Of a stretch of DNA of 64,000 bases, positions 52,803-60,831 are shown piece by piece. The translations under genes were made by a program, and so were the position numbers. Source of the DNA: Candidatus Desulfarcum epimagneticum (lineage in GTDB: Bacteria > Desulfobacterota > Desulfobacteria > Desulfobacterales > CR-1); the NCBI GenBank assembly GCA_900659855.1, contig CAACVI010000034.1, positions 186,001-250,000 on the forward strand, read 5' to 3'. Numbering within the stretch: the stretch's first letter is position 1; each line of letters starts with the position of its first letter. The notes below the pieces were generated by a model, which worked only from the letters and a program-made list of their open reading frames with translations, was not told the DNA's origin and made no database searches.

Positions 52803-55078
52803 ATAAAGCGATTAAAAAAACAGCAAAACGGCGCCCATACAGGCTCAACGCCATAGTCATAGGCGCGGGTCTGCCCGGCCGCTCCATAGGATGGCTTCAC
52901 CTTGAGCAGTTATTGGGGATGGAGTCCGTTCGGACGCGTCATATCGTCGAGCCATGGTGGCTTGACAAAAAAAATATCGACACGCAGGGGGGGCGTGAAT
53001 TTTACGCCGCCTGCGAAAAGCTTCAATTGAGGCAAAAGGGAATTTCATTGCATTCGTCCGCAAAGCATCTCCCCGATTTGCCTGCGGATGAGCCCTGGCT
53101 GGCGATCATCGCGGCCCGGACTCACGAGGCGCCCGCCTTGTTTAAAACCGTGATCGAGAAAGGCGTCAGGCGCGTCTATCTGGAAAAACCCGGGGCGCAA
53201 AATGCCGATGAGCTCAAAGAGATGATTAAGACAGCCGACGACAATGGCGTCGCCGTGGTCGTGGGGTACCAGAAAACAACGGCCGGCTATGTCCGGAAAG
53301 CCTGGAACGCTTACAGCGAAGCGCCGGACGATGTCATTGATTTGAAATTCGAGCACCATAACCCGCACAATCGCAAAGAGCTTGAAACCATATTCCGCGC
53401 CAACATGGAAGGCATGCTGTTAAATCAATGCGGTCACGAGCTGGCCCTGTGGGTCAAAAAATGGGGAATCACCCGCGAAAGCATTGTCGATGTTCGGGTT
53501 CATGGGGAACATACACGGCTTGAAAGGTTTGGAGATATAAGGGATTTCTCGGAACTGGCCTTCACGGCCCTCACAAGCCATGGCGTCAATTTTACGCTTG
53601 TGGCGTCTCGATGCGGAGGTGTGGAAAGCGGCGTCAGGTTGAAAAAAAGATCCTCCGGCGAAGAAAAGGTCTTTTGGCAGGCCGATGAGAAAACGAAAAA
53701 AAAAGCCGAGCGCGTCCTGTCTGAATCTCCGAACACCGTTTGGTATTATCCTTTTTTTGAATCCGATTACCTGAGATTGAAACAAAACTTTATTGATCAC
53801 ATCCTGGCGGGCGAAAGCGGGATTCCCCGAAACGCGCCGAGTCTCAAAGACGCGGCGCGGGCGCTCGATATCGCCGAAAGCCTCTTGCCGACCTTGCTGG
53901 CGCAGGCCGATGAGACGGGGCAATGGACTCATTATCACGCGAAAAATGGCCCGACGGTTCGCGCCATGGACAGGCTCCCGTCCGCTTCCGATATTATGCG
54001 CTGGGGAATCCTGGGCTGCGGCAAGATCGCCAATGATTTCGCGCTGGCTTTGAAAGCGGTCCCCAATTCCACGCTGACGGCGGTCGCCGCGAGGAACGCC
54101 GGCCGAGCGAAATATTTTGCGTCCATGCATGGCGCGGGCGCCTCCTATGGCGACTATTCGCGACTGGCCGGCGATCCGAATGTGGACGTGATTTATGTGG
54201 CCACTATTCCCGAGCTTCATCGGCGGCATGCGGAGCTTGCGCTGAGGGCCGGCAAACATGTTTTGGTGGAAAAACCTCTGGCGACCTCGATTCAGGACGC
54301 CGAGGCCATTGAGCGCATGGCAAAAGCCGGCAAAAAGTTCTGCATGGAAGGGATGTGGACGCGTTTTTTTCCCGCCGTTGAGTTGGCCCGGCGGCTTGTC
54401 CACGAGGGGCGGATCGGCAAAATCCGCCATGTTCGGGCGGACTTCGGTTTCGATCTTTTCGCCGAGGAAGGAAGCCGCGACGCCAAATGGGCCGCGGGCG
54501 CGGGCATGAATGTGGGGGTCTATCCCGCGCACGCGGCCGTGATGATCCTGGGCCCCGAACCCGTAAAAATGGGAGCGGCGGGAATCACCGACCATCTGGG
54601 TTATGACATGGATGCGGAAGGGGTTTTATACGCCGAGTTCAGTAAAATGCGAACCGCCTCCATCCACTGGAGCCATTTGGTCGACACGCCTGAAGACATC
54701 TATATTTTTGGCGAAAAAGGAACGATTCGACTGCGCCCGCCGGCGCATGCTCCCACAAAAATCACGCTCTCCATTCCGGATGGCCGCCGACGAGACGCCC
54801 GCGCCGGCCTTTCAGACACCTGGGAATTTCCCCTGCCCGTTATTAAAGGCGATTTCTTCTATCCCCATTCGGAGGGGCTGTGTTATGAAGCCGCGGCCGT
54901 CCGGCGATGCATTCTCGCGGGTCTTTCCGAATGCCCCCAATCACCTCTTTCGGAATCGGTGTCGGCCCTTAAAATGGTTCTAAACGGCGTTTCTGAAATC
55001 AGACGGAGGCGCGCCGCGCCCATAAAGGCCGATATTTCCCTGAATTCAAATACCGCCGGGGAAAAACCATGCCGTTAA
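52799..55078 (+). CDS. Tandem-fused double Gfo/Idh/MocA dehydrogenase
   Basis: 759 residues made of two Gfo/Idh/MocA oxidoreductases. First module (about 15-390): AIVIGAGLPGRSIGWLHLEQ, IAARTHEAPALFKTVIEKGV, YLEKPGAQNADELKEMI (EKP motif). Second module (about 400-745): MRWGILGCGKIANDFALAL, IYVATIPELHRRHAELAL, AGKHVLVEKPLATSIQDAEA (EKP), AGMNVGVYPAHAAVMI. Each should bind NAD(P) and act on a sugar or cyclitol; the two may perform successive oxidation and reduction (epimerisation) steps. Position within the inositol/sulfation operon suggests inositol or a sugar nucleotide as substrate. Overlaps both neighbours. Confidence 0.85.
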   Translation: MNKAIKKTAKRRPYRLNAIVIGAGLPGRSIGWLHLEQLLGMESVRTRHIVEPWWLDKKNIDTQGGREFYAACEKLQLRQKGISLHSSAKHLPDLPADEPWLAIIAARTHEAPALFKTVIEKGVRRVYLEKPGAQNADELKEMIKTADDNGVAVVVGYQKTTAGYVRKAWNAYSEAPDDVIDLKFEHHNPHNRKELETIFRANMEGMLLNQCGHELALWVKKWGITRESIVDVRVHGEHTRLERFGDIRDFSELAFTALTSHGVNFTLVASRCGGVESGVRLKKRSSGEEKVFWQADEKTKKKAERVLSESPNTVWYYPFFESDYLRLKQNFIDHILAGESGIPRNAPSLKDAARALDIAESLLPTLLAQADETGQWTHYHAKNGPTVRAMDRLPSASDIMRWGILGCGKIANDFALALKAVPNSTLTAVAARNAGRAKYFASMHGAGASYGDYSRLAGDPNVDVIYVATIPELHRRHAELALRAGKHVLVEKPLATSIQDAEAIERMAKAGKKFCMEGMWTRFFPAVELARRLVHEGRIGKIRHVRADFGFDLFAEEGSRDAKWAAGAGMNVGVYPAHAAVMILGPEPVKMGAAGITDHLGYDMDAEGVLYAEFSKMRTASIHWSHLVDTPEDIYIFGEKGTIRLRPPAHAPTKITLSIPDGRRRDARAGLSDTWEFPLPVIKGDFFYPHSEGLCYEAAAVRRCILAGLSECPQSPLSESVSALKMVLNGVSEIRRRRAAPIKADISLNSNTAGEKPCR

Positions 55079-55863
55079 ACGTTATGATCACGGGGCTCCC
55101 GAGATCAGGCACCTCTTATTTTTGTCAACTTCTCAACAAAATCGACAACTTTGCCGTCATAAATGAGCCTGAGGATACCCGGAAATACTTAACCCGGGAT
55201 TTCGATAAAAAAATAGTGGCGTTTTACGACCTTCTAAGAAACAAAATCAAAAACAAAGAGCCTGTCTACAATAAAACCGTCCAGGACACCTTCATATCCG
55301 GCGGAGATCGCATAAGCTGGCTTCCGGATGGAATCAGAAACGACGACTTTATTCTGGCCACCAAAAAGACCTTTCAATACCTTTTTTCCCTGAACAAACT
55401 CTTTGAAACCCAACAGGAAATGAAGGCGGTGGTCCTGGTCAGAAACCCCTGTCACAATATATCTTCATGGAAAAAATCATTTAAACACTTAAGGGAAGCC
55501 GCGCCCGGCTTTTTTCATGACCCGGCGTTCTCAAGTGTTTTTTTCACGGACGAGCAGATGTCGTTTGTGTCGGAAATCAGCGGACAAAAAAATGTGTCCG
55601 TCAAAAGATGCCTTTTATGGGTCTTTGCCGCGCGCTGCGTCATCAATCATATGGATAAGGCGGTCATTATAAAATATGAGGATATTGTCAAACGACCCGC
55701 CGAAGTCATAAGCGACGCGTTTGGCCTTCCGGAAGAAGAGATTCCCGAAACCATAAAAAAAAGCGAAAAAAAGCCCTCGCCTTTGCATTTGTCAAAGGAG
55801 GATATAAAAAATATCCGGCGGATATGCAAAAACGAGGCGAACATCCTTGGCTATGACATTTAA
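55069..55863 (+). CDS. Sulfotransferase-family protein
   Basis: 264 residues. LNVMITGLPRSGTSYFCQLL is the 5' phosphosulfate loop; MKAVVLVRNPCHNISSWKKS is the 3' phosphate motif; IIKYEDIVKRPAEVISDAFG and a basic C-terminus complete the fold. Fourth sulfotransferase of the operon, of yet another subfamily. Its stop overlaps the start of a truncated gene. Confidence 0.85.
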   Translation: MPLNVMITGLPRSGTSYFCQLLNKIDNFAVINEPEDTRKYLTRDFDKKIVAFYDLLRNKIKNKEPVYNKTVQDTFISGGDRISWLPDGIRNDDFILATKKTFQYLFSLNKLFETQQEMKAVVLVRNPCHNISSWKKSFKHLREAAPGFFHDPAFSSVFFTDEQMSFVSEISGQKNVSVKRCLLWVFAARCVINHMDKAVIIKYEDIVKRPAEVISDAFGLPEEEIPETIKKSEKKPSPLHLSKEDIKNIRRICKNEANILGYDI

Positions 55864-56005
55864 AAAAATCACGCCCGGCATATGGAATTTTTTACGGCGC
55901 CGCGACCCGCTTTTTTACGAGCGCGCCAAAGAGCCGGGCGCGGTTGTTTTGATCCGACCCCATTGGCTTGACCAAAAGGTGAAGGTTGTGTCTCATTTTT
56001 GTTGA
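55853..56005 (+). pseudogene. Truncated tenth gene of the sulfation operon
   Basis: ATG at 55853 overlaps the previous stop as in the rest of the operon and begins MTFKKITPGIWNFLRRRDPL, FYERAKEPGAVVLIRPHWLD, then stops after 50 residues (TGA 56003-56005). The N-terminus reads like the beginning of a larger sugar-related protein, and the frame ends abruptly at CATTTTTGTTGAC, a sequence also present at 2390-2402. I interpret it as the stump left by a deletion or insertion. Original function unknown. Confidence 0.5.
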
Positions 56006-56157
56006 CATATTCCGTGTGTTCCGGTTTAAATAGAATTAGAGTTTTTCTGAAAATGCCTTGGCGGCAAACAAAGTTCCAACACGTTTTTCACATGACCCGG
56101 CATCCACAGATGGTCAACCTAACCCAGCGCTAAAATCCTGTAACCCGGAGCGGCGCC

Positions 56158-56826
56158 ATGTCATTCGATAATAAAATGATCCATGCGGCTCACCCTGTCC
56201 TGGATTGTCTGGTGGGTTTTTCGACGCGCCTGTCGGAAAACGATGCCATCTCTTTGGATTCCCTCCGCGGCCGTCTCCTCGGTCTGATTCGGGAAATGGA
56301 AAATTCTTTGGAAAAACTTCCCGGAATGTCTTCCAGGATTGTGACCGCGGATTACGCCTTGACGGCCCTGATTGATGACACCCTTTCTTTTTCCCAATGG
56401 CGCCATGCCGAAGAGTGGAAAAAACATCCCCTTGAAGAAGAAATTTTCAACACGAACGCGGCGGGGGAGCGGTTCTTCGAACTCCTTGAGAAAGAGGGGC
56501 TTTTGGATCCCCGGCTGGGCGAGCTTTTTTATATCTGCCTTTGCCTGGGCTTCGGGAGGGAAAGGGCGGACGCGCCCCGACTGAAGCAGAAGCTTTACAT
56601 GATGATTTCCCCCCCCATCCCCGATGATGACCGAAACCTGTCCCCCGACGCCCCGCCCCCGCCCCAGGCGCCGGAAACCCGCCTTCCCCGGAAGATCGGT
56701 CTCTGGAGTTTCGCCATTGTGCTCGGAGCGGCGGTCATTTTTTACCTCATCGCGAGCCAATGGACCTGGCTTGACGCCGCGGAGCAAATCAAAACTCTCA
56801 TCCAGGTCCTGGGGACGGAAGGATAG
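56158..56826 (+). CDS. tssL: Type VI secretion TssL/DotU-like protein
   Basis: 222 residues. DotU core: PVLDCLVGFSTRLSE, TADYALTALIDDTLSFSQWR, HPLEEEIFNTNAAGERFFEL, LGELFYICLCLGFGRERAD, followed by one C-terminal membrane helix (IGLWSFAIVLGAAVIFYLIA). No OmpA/peptidoglycan-binding extension. Together with TssM it forms the inner-membrane complex. GGAG precedes the ATG. No other tss genes in the window. Confidence 0.88.
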   Translation: MSFDNKMIHAAHPVLDCLVGFSTRLSENDAISLDSLRGRLLGLIREMENSLEKLPGMSSRIVTADYALTALIDDTLSFSQWRHAEEWKKHPLEEEIFNTNAAGERFFELLEKEGLLDPRLGELFYICLCLGFGRERADAPRLKQKLYMMISPPIPDDDRNLSPDAPPPPQAPETRLPRKIGLWSFAIVLGAAVIFYLIASQWTWLDAAEQIKTLIQVLGTEG

Positions 56827-56835
56827 AGGCGCAAA

Positions 56836-59292
56836 ATGATTTTTGAAAAGGACGTGAAAATCCCCCCATACGATCTCCCCTGGATCCTTGTCATGGGCGA
56901 GCCCCGGTCGGGCAAAACCACCGCCCTGGAGAAATCGGGTCTGGATGTTTCCGTTTCAAAAGACACCCTGCCCGGGTCCGGGGGGCCGGTCAATTGGGAA
57001 TGGCGGTTTTCCAATGAGGCGGTGATCATAAACACCGCCGGGCGTTTTTCCATGCATGGGGATTCCCCTCCCCACCGGAAGGAATGGGATTCATTTTTGG
57101 GCCTTCTGGCCCAAAAGCGCTCCCGATGCCCCATCAACGGGGTTGTCGTCGCCATTCCGGCCGATTCCCTCCAGAAGGACAGCCTTGAAACAATCCGGGA
57201 CAAAGCCCGAAAAATTCATAAAAGTCTGGCGGAGCTGAAGGCGAAACCGGGGGCGGAGCGCCCCGTGTATGTCATGGTTTCAAAATCGGATCTGATTTTC
57301 GGGTTCGCGGAGTTTTTTGAATCCCTTTCCGCCTCGGAACGGCTCCAGACAATGGGCTGGAGCCGGGAGGGCCCGGGGCCCTCGCCATTTGATGAAGGGG
57401 AATTCTCCCGCCGGTTCGACGCGCTGTCCCGCCGGTTTTATCAAAGGGGCCTGCGTCGCCTGAGATCATCGCCCCCGGACCGTTCCGGACCGATATATGC
57501 CTTTCCATGGGAATTTAAACGAATCAAAATCCCTCTTCAAACCTATCTTGAAACCATTTTTGAAAACCCCCCCCATCCTCTCCCCCTGGCGTGGAGGGGA
57601 TGTTTCTTCACCAGCGGGCTCCAGGAGGAAAAAACCATCAAGGAGCCGGCCCGCTCCTCTCCGCCTTCCCGGCCGTATTTTATCCACGATTTTTATAAAA
57701 AAGTCTTTTCCCAACTCGGGCTTTTGAAAAAAACGGAACATGTGAGCCGGCGCAAAAAAGGATCCAGGTCCGCCGCCTGGGTTGTGGCGGGAATTCTTTT
57801 TATCTTTTGCGGATGGTTTGTCGGCCATGCGCAAAACGGACTGATCCTGAAACTGGAATCCATCCAGACCGATTTAAAAAAGGCCAGAGAAATTCTTTCC
57901 AGTGAAAAAGAAAAACCGGGCTCCAAAACCATTGACGCGCTTAAGACGGTCCGTTCCCTGGAAAAGAGCCGGGAAACCCTCGAAAAAAGCTTTTCCTCTC
58001 GATTTTTAATGGGTTTTGGAGCAAAATCCTTTCTCAATGACATTCAAAGCGCTGAAGAAAAAATTCTGGAAAGGGGGTTTGTGTATCCTTTTCTGAGAGA
58101 CGTCGGCGAGGACATGGGCAAAATCATCCCGGGTGATGAGAAAGAGATGAAAAGGCTTCTGGGTTTCATGAAGGCGCATTTATCCATTCTCACCGGAAAA
58201 GCCCCTTCAAAAGAGCCTTTGACAAATTTTTTAGATCAGTGGCTGAAAAGCGGCGAATGGGAGGGCGCCGAAAGGGATGCGCTGGGAAAAATGTTATACC
58301 GGTATGCCGACGCAAAAAGGGAGTCCTCCCATCGGCAAATGGACGGGGAAATAAAAAAATCGGCCCTGGCCGCCCTGGGGCGTTTTGATGATTTCTGGAA
58401 AAAACATTCCCGAAATTCGTCTGGCAAGTCACGGAAAGCGGCGAGGGATTTCATGAAAGAATATGAAAAGATTCTCAGGGGAGCCGGAAAGATCACCCAT
58501 CTCATTCATTCGGCCGACGCGTTGCGGAATGAGATGAATTCCGGCTCATTCGCATCGTCCCTGGAATTGAGACAAAACTGTGAGGACGCATACAAGGAGC
58601 TGGAAGAAAACGTCGCGCGACAATACCGGGATGAAATGATGGGAAACCGGAAGGACATTTGCGCCGCGCTGGACCCGGGGACAGTGAAATCTTCCGGCGG
58701 GCCCCCCGGAAGAGGCAAACCCGCGGCGGCCCCGGACGGCTCAATCCATCCTGAATTTAAAAAAATGATGGAGGCCCTGGCGTTTGCCCGGGATTTCAAC
58801 CCGTCATCTTCCGTTGAAAAATGTGTTCGCCAATTGAAAGGTAAAATAAATAAACGGCGAGACTTCATCCCGGTTTTTGATCAGTGGCACGAAAACTGGT
58901 CGTCCCAAAAAAACCGCCGGAAAAATAAAATCGATCTCGCCCTTGAAGATGACCCATCCCGGAAATGGGACAGGAATCATAAAGAACAGTTTCAATCCGC
59001 TCTGGGCCGGCATTTGGATCAAAAACTGATTCGCGCCGGAAGAGAGATTGTGGCAAAACTGTCCAAAAGTATTTTAACGGACTGTTTCAAAGCGCCCCGT
59101 CCCTCCTCTTGTGAAAGGCGGTCCTGGGCGGAATCCACATTTGAAGGCCTTTCGGCTCTTCATAAACGCTTTGAGGCGCCGGCGAATTGGCGGAAAGAGA
59201 AAAAGAAAAGATTTCAGAATTTTCTTGAATCCTGGAAAAAAGGGGTGAAATCCTTTGATTCCGGCGAGGATTATCATATTCAATTGCATTAA
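56836..59292 (+). CDS. tssM: Type VI secretion TssM/IcmF-like protein (short form)
   Basis: 818 residues against about 1100-1200 in classical TssM. Walker A GEPRSGKTTALEKSG, then DTLPGSGGPVNWEWRFSNEA, NTAGRFSMHGDSPPHRKEW, and VYVMVSKSDLIFGFAEFFES; a membrane helix at about 313-330 (AAWVVAGILFIFCGWFVG). Only one transmembrane helix follows the GTPase-like domain, not two before it, and the periplasmic region is mostly helical without the full C-terminal domain. Coupled with tssL (9-base gap). T6SS function likely for the family; whether it is complete here is doubtful. Confidence 0.85.
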   Translation: MIFEKDVKIPPYDLPWILVMGEPRSGKTTALEKSGLDVSVSKDTLPGSGGPVNWEWRFSNEAVIINTAGRFSMHGDSPPHRKEWDSFLGLLAQKRSRCPINGVVVAIPADSLQKDSLETIRDKARKIHKSLAELKAKPGAERPVYVMVSKSDLIFGFAEFFESLSASERLQTMGWSREGPGPSPFDEGEFSRRFDALSRRFYQRGLRRLRSSPPDRSGPIYAFPWEFKRIKIPLQTYLETIFENPPHPLPLAWRGCFFTSGLQEEKTIKEPARSSPPSRPYFIHDFYKKVFSQLGLLKKTEHVSRRKKGSRSAAWVVAGILFIFCGWFVGHAQNGLILKLESIQTDLKKAREILSSEKEKPGSKTIDALKTVRSLEKSRETLEKSFSSRFLMGFGAKSFLNDIQSAEEKILERGFVYPFLRDVGEDMGKIIPGDEKEMKRLLGFMKAHLSILTGKAPSKEPLTNFLDQWLKSGEWEGAERDALGKMLYRYADAKRESSHRQMDGEIKKSALAALGRFDDFWKKHSRNSSGKSRKAARDFMKEYEKILRGAGKITHLIHSADALRNEMNSGSFASSLELRQNCEDAYKELEENVARQYRDEMMGNRKDICAALDPGTVKSSGGPPGRGKPAAAPDGSIHPEFKKMMEALAFARDFNPSSSVEKCVRQLKGKINKRRDFIPVFDQWHENWSSQKNRRKNKIDLALEDDPSRKWDRNHKEQFQSALGRHLDQKLIRAGREIVAKLSKSILTDCFKAPRPSSCERRSWAESTFEGLSALHKRFEAPANWRKEKKKRFQNFLESWKKGVKSFDSGEDYHIQLH

Positions 59293-59313
59293 AACAAAAA
59301 GGAATGAGACATC

Positions 59314-59880
59314 ATGGGATTTAAATCTGTTTTGGGAATCGCGAGTCTGGTGGGAATGAGTCTGGTCGGCGACGGAGCGGCGGCCGGCAAAAACAGCGTG
59401 GTTTTTCTGGACATCAGCATTGACGGAAAAAAACAGGGGCGAATTGAAATCGAGCTGCGGACCGACGTGACGCCCAAAACCGCTGAAAATTTTCGGGCCC
59501 TGTGCGTCGGGGAGAAAGGATTCGGCTATAAAGGAAGCAAGTTTCATCGCATCATTCCCGGCTTTATGATCCAGGGGGGCGATTTTACCAGCGGAGACGG
59601 CCGGGGGGGAAAATCCATTTACGGCGCCAAATTCGAAGATGAAAATTTTGACCTGACACACACCGGCCCCGGGATCCTGTCCATGGCCAACAGCGGGCCG
59701 AACACAAACGGCTCGCAATTTTTCATCACCACGGAGCAGACCCCCTGGCTGGACGGAAAACACGTGGTGTTCGGCCGCGTGGTCAACGGAATGGATGTGG
59801 TTCGAAAAATAGAAAGCATCGGGTCGTCCGGCGGACAGCCCACGGCCGAGGCGGTGATTGAGGACTGCGGAGAGATGTGA
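59314..59880 (+). CDS. Exported cyclophilin-type peptidyl-prolyl isomerase
   Basis: 188 residues: a leader (about 1-24, [18 protein letters not shown]) followed by a cyclophilin domain that closely follows the eukaryotic cyclophilin A pattern: [75 protein letters not shown]. The catalytic Arg (HRIIPGF) and the [18 protein letters not shown] elements are present. It assists folding of proline-containing proteins, probably in the periplasm. 21 bases after tssM. Confidence 0.9.
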   Translation: MGFKSVLGIASLVGMSLVGDGAAAGKNSVVFLDISIDGKKQGRIEIELRTDVTPKTAENFRALCVGEKGFGYKGSKFHRIIPGFMIQGGDFTSGDGRGGKSIYGAKFEDENFDLTHTGPGILSMANSGPNTNGSQFFITTEQTPWLDGKHVVFGRVVNGMDVVRKIESIGSSGGQPTAEAVIEDCGEM

Positions 59881-59885
59881 AATCA

Positions 59886-59985
59886 TAAGCGTTGACAGGG
59901 CGTCGGATATGCAAGCCGCCGGGCCTGCGGACGTGCGCTTCAAAGGCCCGGTAACGCAGCAGATACGGCGTCCTGTGAACGCTTA
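59886..59985. repeat. 100-bp palindromic repeat
   Basis: Ends TAAGCGTTGACAGGGCGTCG and, on the opposite strand, TAAGCGTTCACAGGACGCCG match as imperfect inverted repeats of about 27 bases. The middle is GC-rich and itself partly palindromic (GCCGCCGGGCC / GGCCCGG). Directly follows the cyclophilin stop; could also stabilise or end its transcript. Confidence 0.65.
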
Positions 59986-60011
59986 AGAAAAATCTCATAC
60001 TGGTTGAATCA

Positions 60012-60560
60012 ATGAAGACAACGATCCATCATTACTCCGGTAAAAGCATCCTGCCTTATATAATCGGCTCAGCCTTTTTGCTCATCTCTTTAGCGGTTGA
60101 GCACAGTCTTTACTATATCTATTTGTATTTTTACGCCGCCGGATTGCTTGAGACCCTGAAAAACGGAAACAAATTTGCCGTAGTGGACAAGACAGGAATA
60201 ACTTTTTTTTATGGATCTCTTTTCCGGAGAGGAAGAATAACTTTTTTATGGGAACAAATCACGCAAGCAAGGCTAAAACGCTTCAAGAAAAAAATCATGA
60301 TGGGCATAATAGAAGACTATAAATTCGTGCAAGGTCTGCTACTGTCTTTCAAAAATCCGATTTCGGAAAAGACCATAGGTAAAGTCAAGGATTATAACAA
60401 AACTGTATTGTTTCATGAGGGAATCATTATCGAAAAAGATGGCGGCGAAATATTCATTGATGAAAAACAATCTCATGGAGCCGCTAAAATTTTGCGGGAT
60501 ATGAAGCCTTATTTAATGAATAAATCGTCCAATTCAGATTCAAAAGGAAAAACCTTATAA
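60012..60560 (+). CDS. AT-rich membrane-anchored hypothetical protein
   Basis: 182 residues. Two adjacent hydrophobic segments at the N-terminus (ILPYIIGSAFLLISL, YYIYLYFYAAGLLE) followed by a soluble beta-rich part (FAVVDKTGITFFYGSLFRRG, FLWEQITQARLKRFKKK) reminiscent of bacterial PH-like (YdbT/YokE-type) domains. Codon use is more AT-rich than in neighbours, suggesting acquisition. Its 3' end overlaps the convergent UPF0175 gene by 52 bases. No function assigned. Confidence 0.6.
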   Translation: MKTTIHHYSGKSILPYIIGSAFLLISLAVEHSLYYIYLYFYAAGLLETLKNGNKFAVVDKTGITFFYGSLFRRGRITFLWEQITQARLKRFKKKIMMGIIEDYKFVQGLLLSFKNPISEKTIGKVKDYNKTVLFHEGIIIEKDGGEIFIDEKQSHGAAKILRDMKPYLMNKSSNSDSKGKTL

Positions 60561-60754
60561 CGTCCCATGGACATGAGAAATTCTATCCGGGTCATTCCGG
60601 CAAGCTCGGCGGCCCGACCAGATGACAGACGCCCAAGCTCATAGAGTTTGACCGCTCCTAACATTTTTATTTCGCGGGAAAAATCTTTTTCATCGGTTTT
60701 TTCGGCCAGCAATACCTTCTCTGGAATATTGATTAAAACTTGACGAGTCGTCAT
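60509..60754 (-). CDS. UPF0175-family antitoxin-like protein (orphan)
   Basis: 81 residues: REIKMLGAVKLYELGRLSSG, RAAELAGMTRIEFLMSMGRY is the ribbon/HTH region of UPF0175 proteins, which usually pair with DUF3368/PIN toxins. No such toxin is adjacent on the same strand. Overlaps the 3' end of the convergent gene at 60012. Confidence 0.78.
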   Translation of the reverse strand: MTTRQVLINIPEKVLLAEKTDEKDFSREIKMLGAVKLYELGRLSSGRAAELAGMTRIEFLMSMGRYKVFPFESELDDLFIK

Positions 60755-60806
60755 TTTTATTCCTCCCGTTTTTCAGGCTTCCGGCCACGATGTTTATTAG
60801 TGCGTA

Positions 60807-60830
60807 AAACTATTTTTGAGCGAGCCCTTG
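60807..60830. repeat. Solo inverted-repeat end (left of the DUF1186 gene)
   Basis: TAAAACTATTTTTGAGCGAG followed by CCCTT, the same terminal sequence as the right end of the MITE at 29469-29632 and inverted with respect to 61801-61825. Confidence 0.7.
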
Positions 60831-60831
60831 C

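Noticed and set aside
55880..55960. Considered as another palindromic repeat because of ATTTTTTACGGCGCCG
   Set aside because: No matching inverted arm nearby; the stretch is in frame in the truncated gene. Kept only as a side note to the repeat family.
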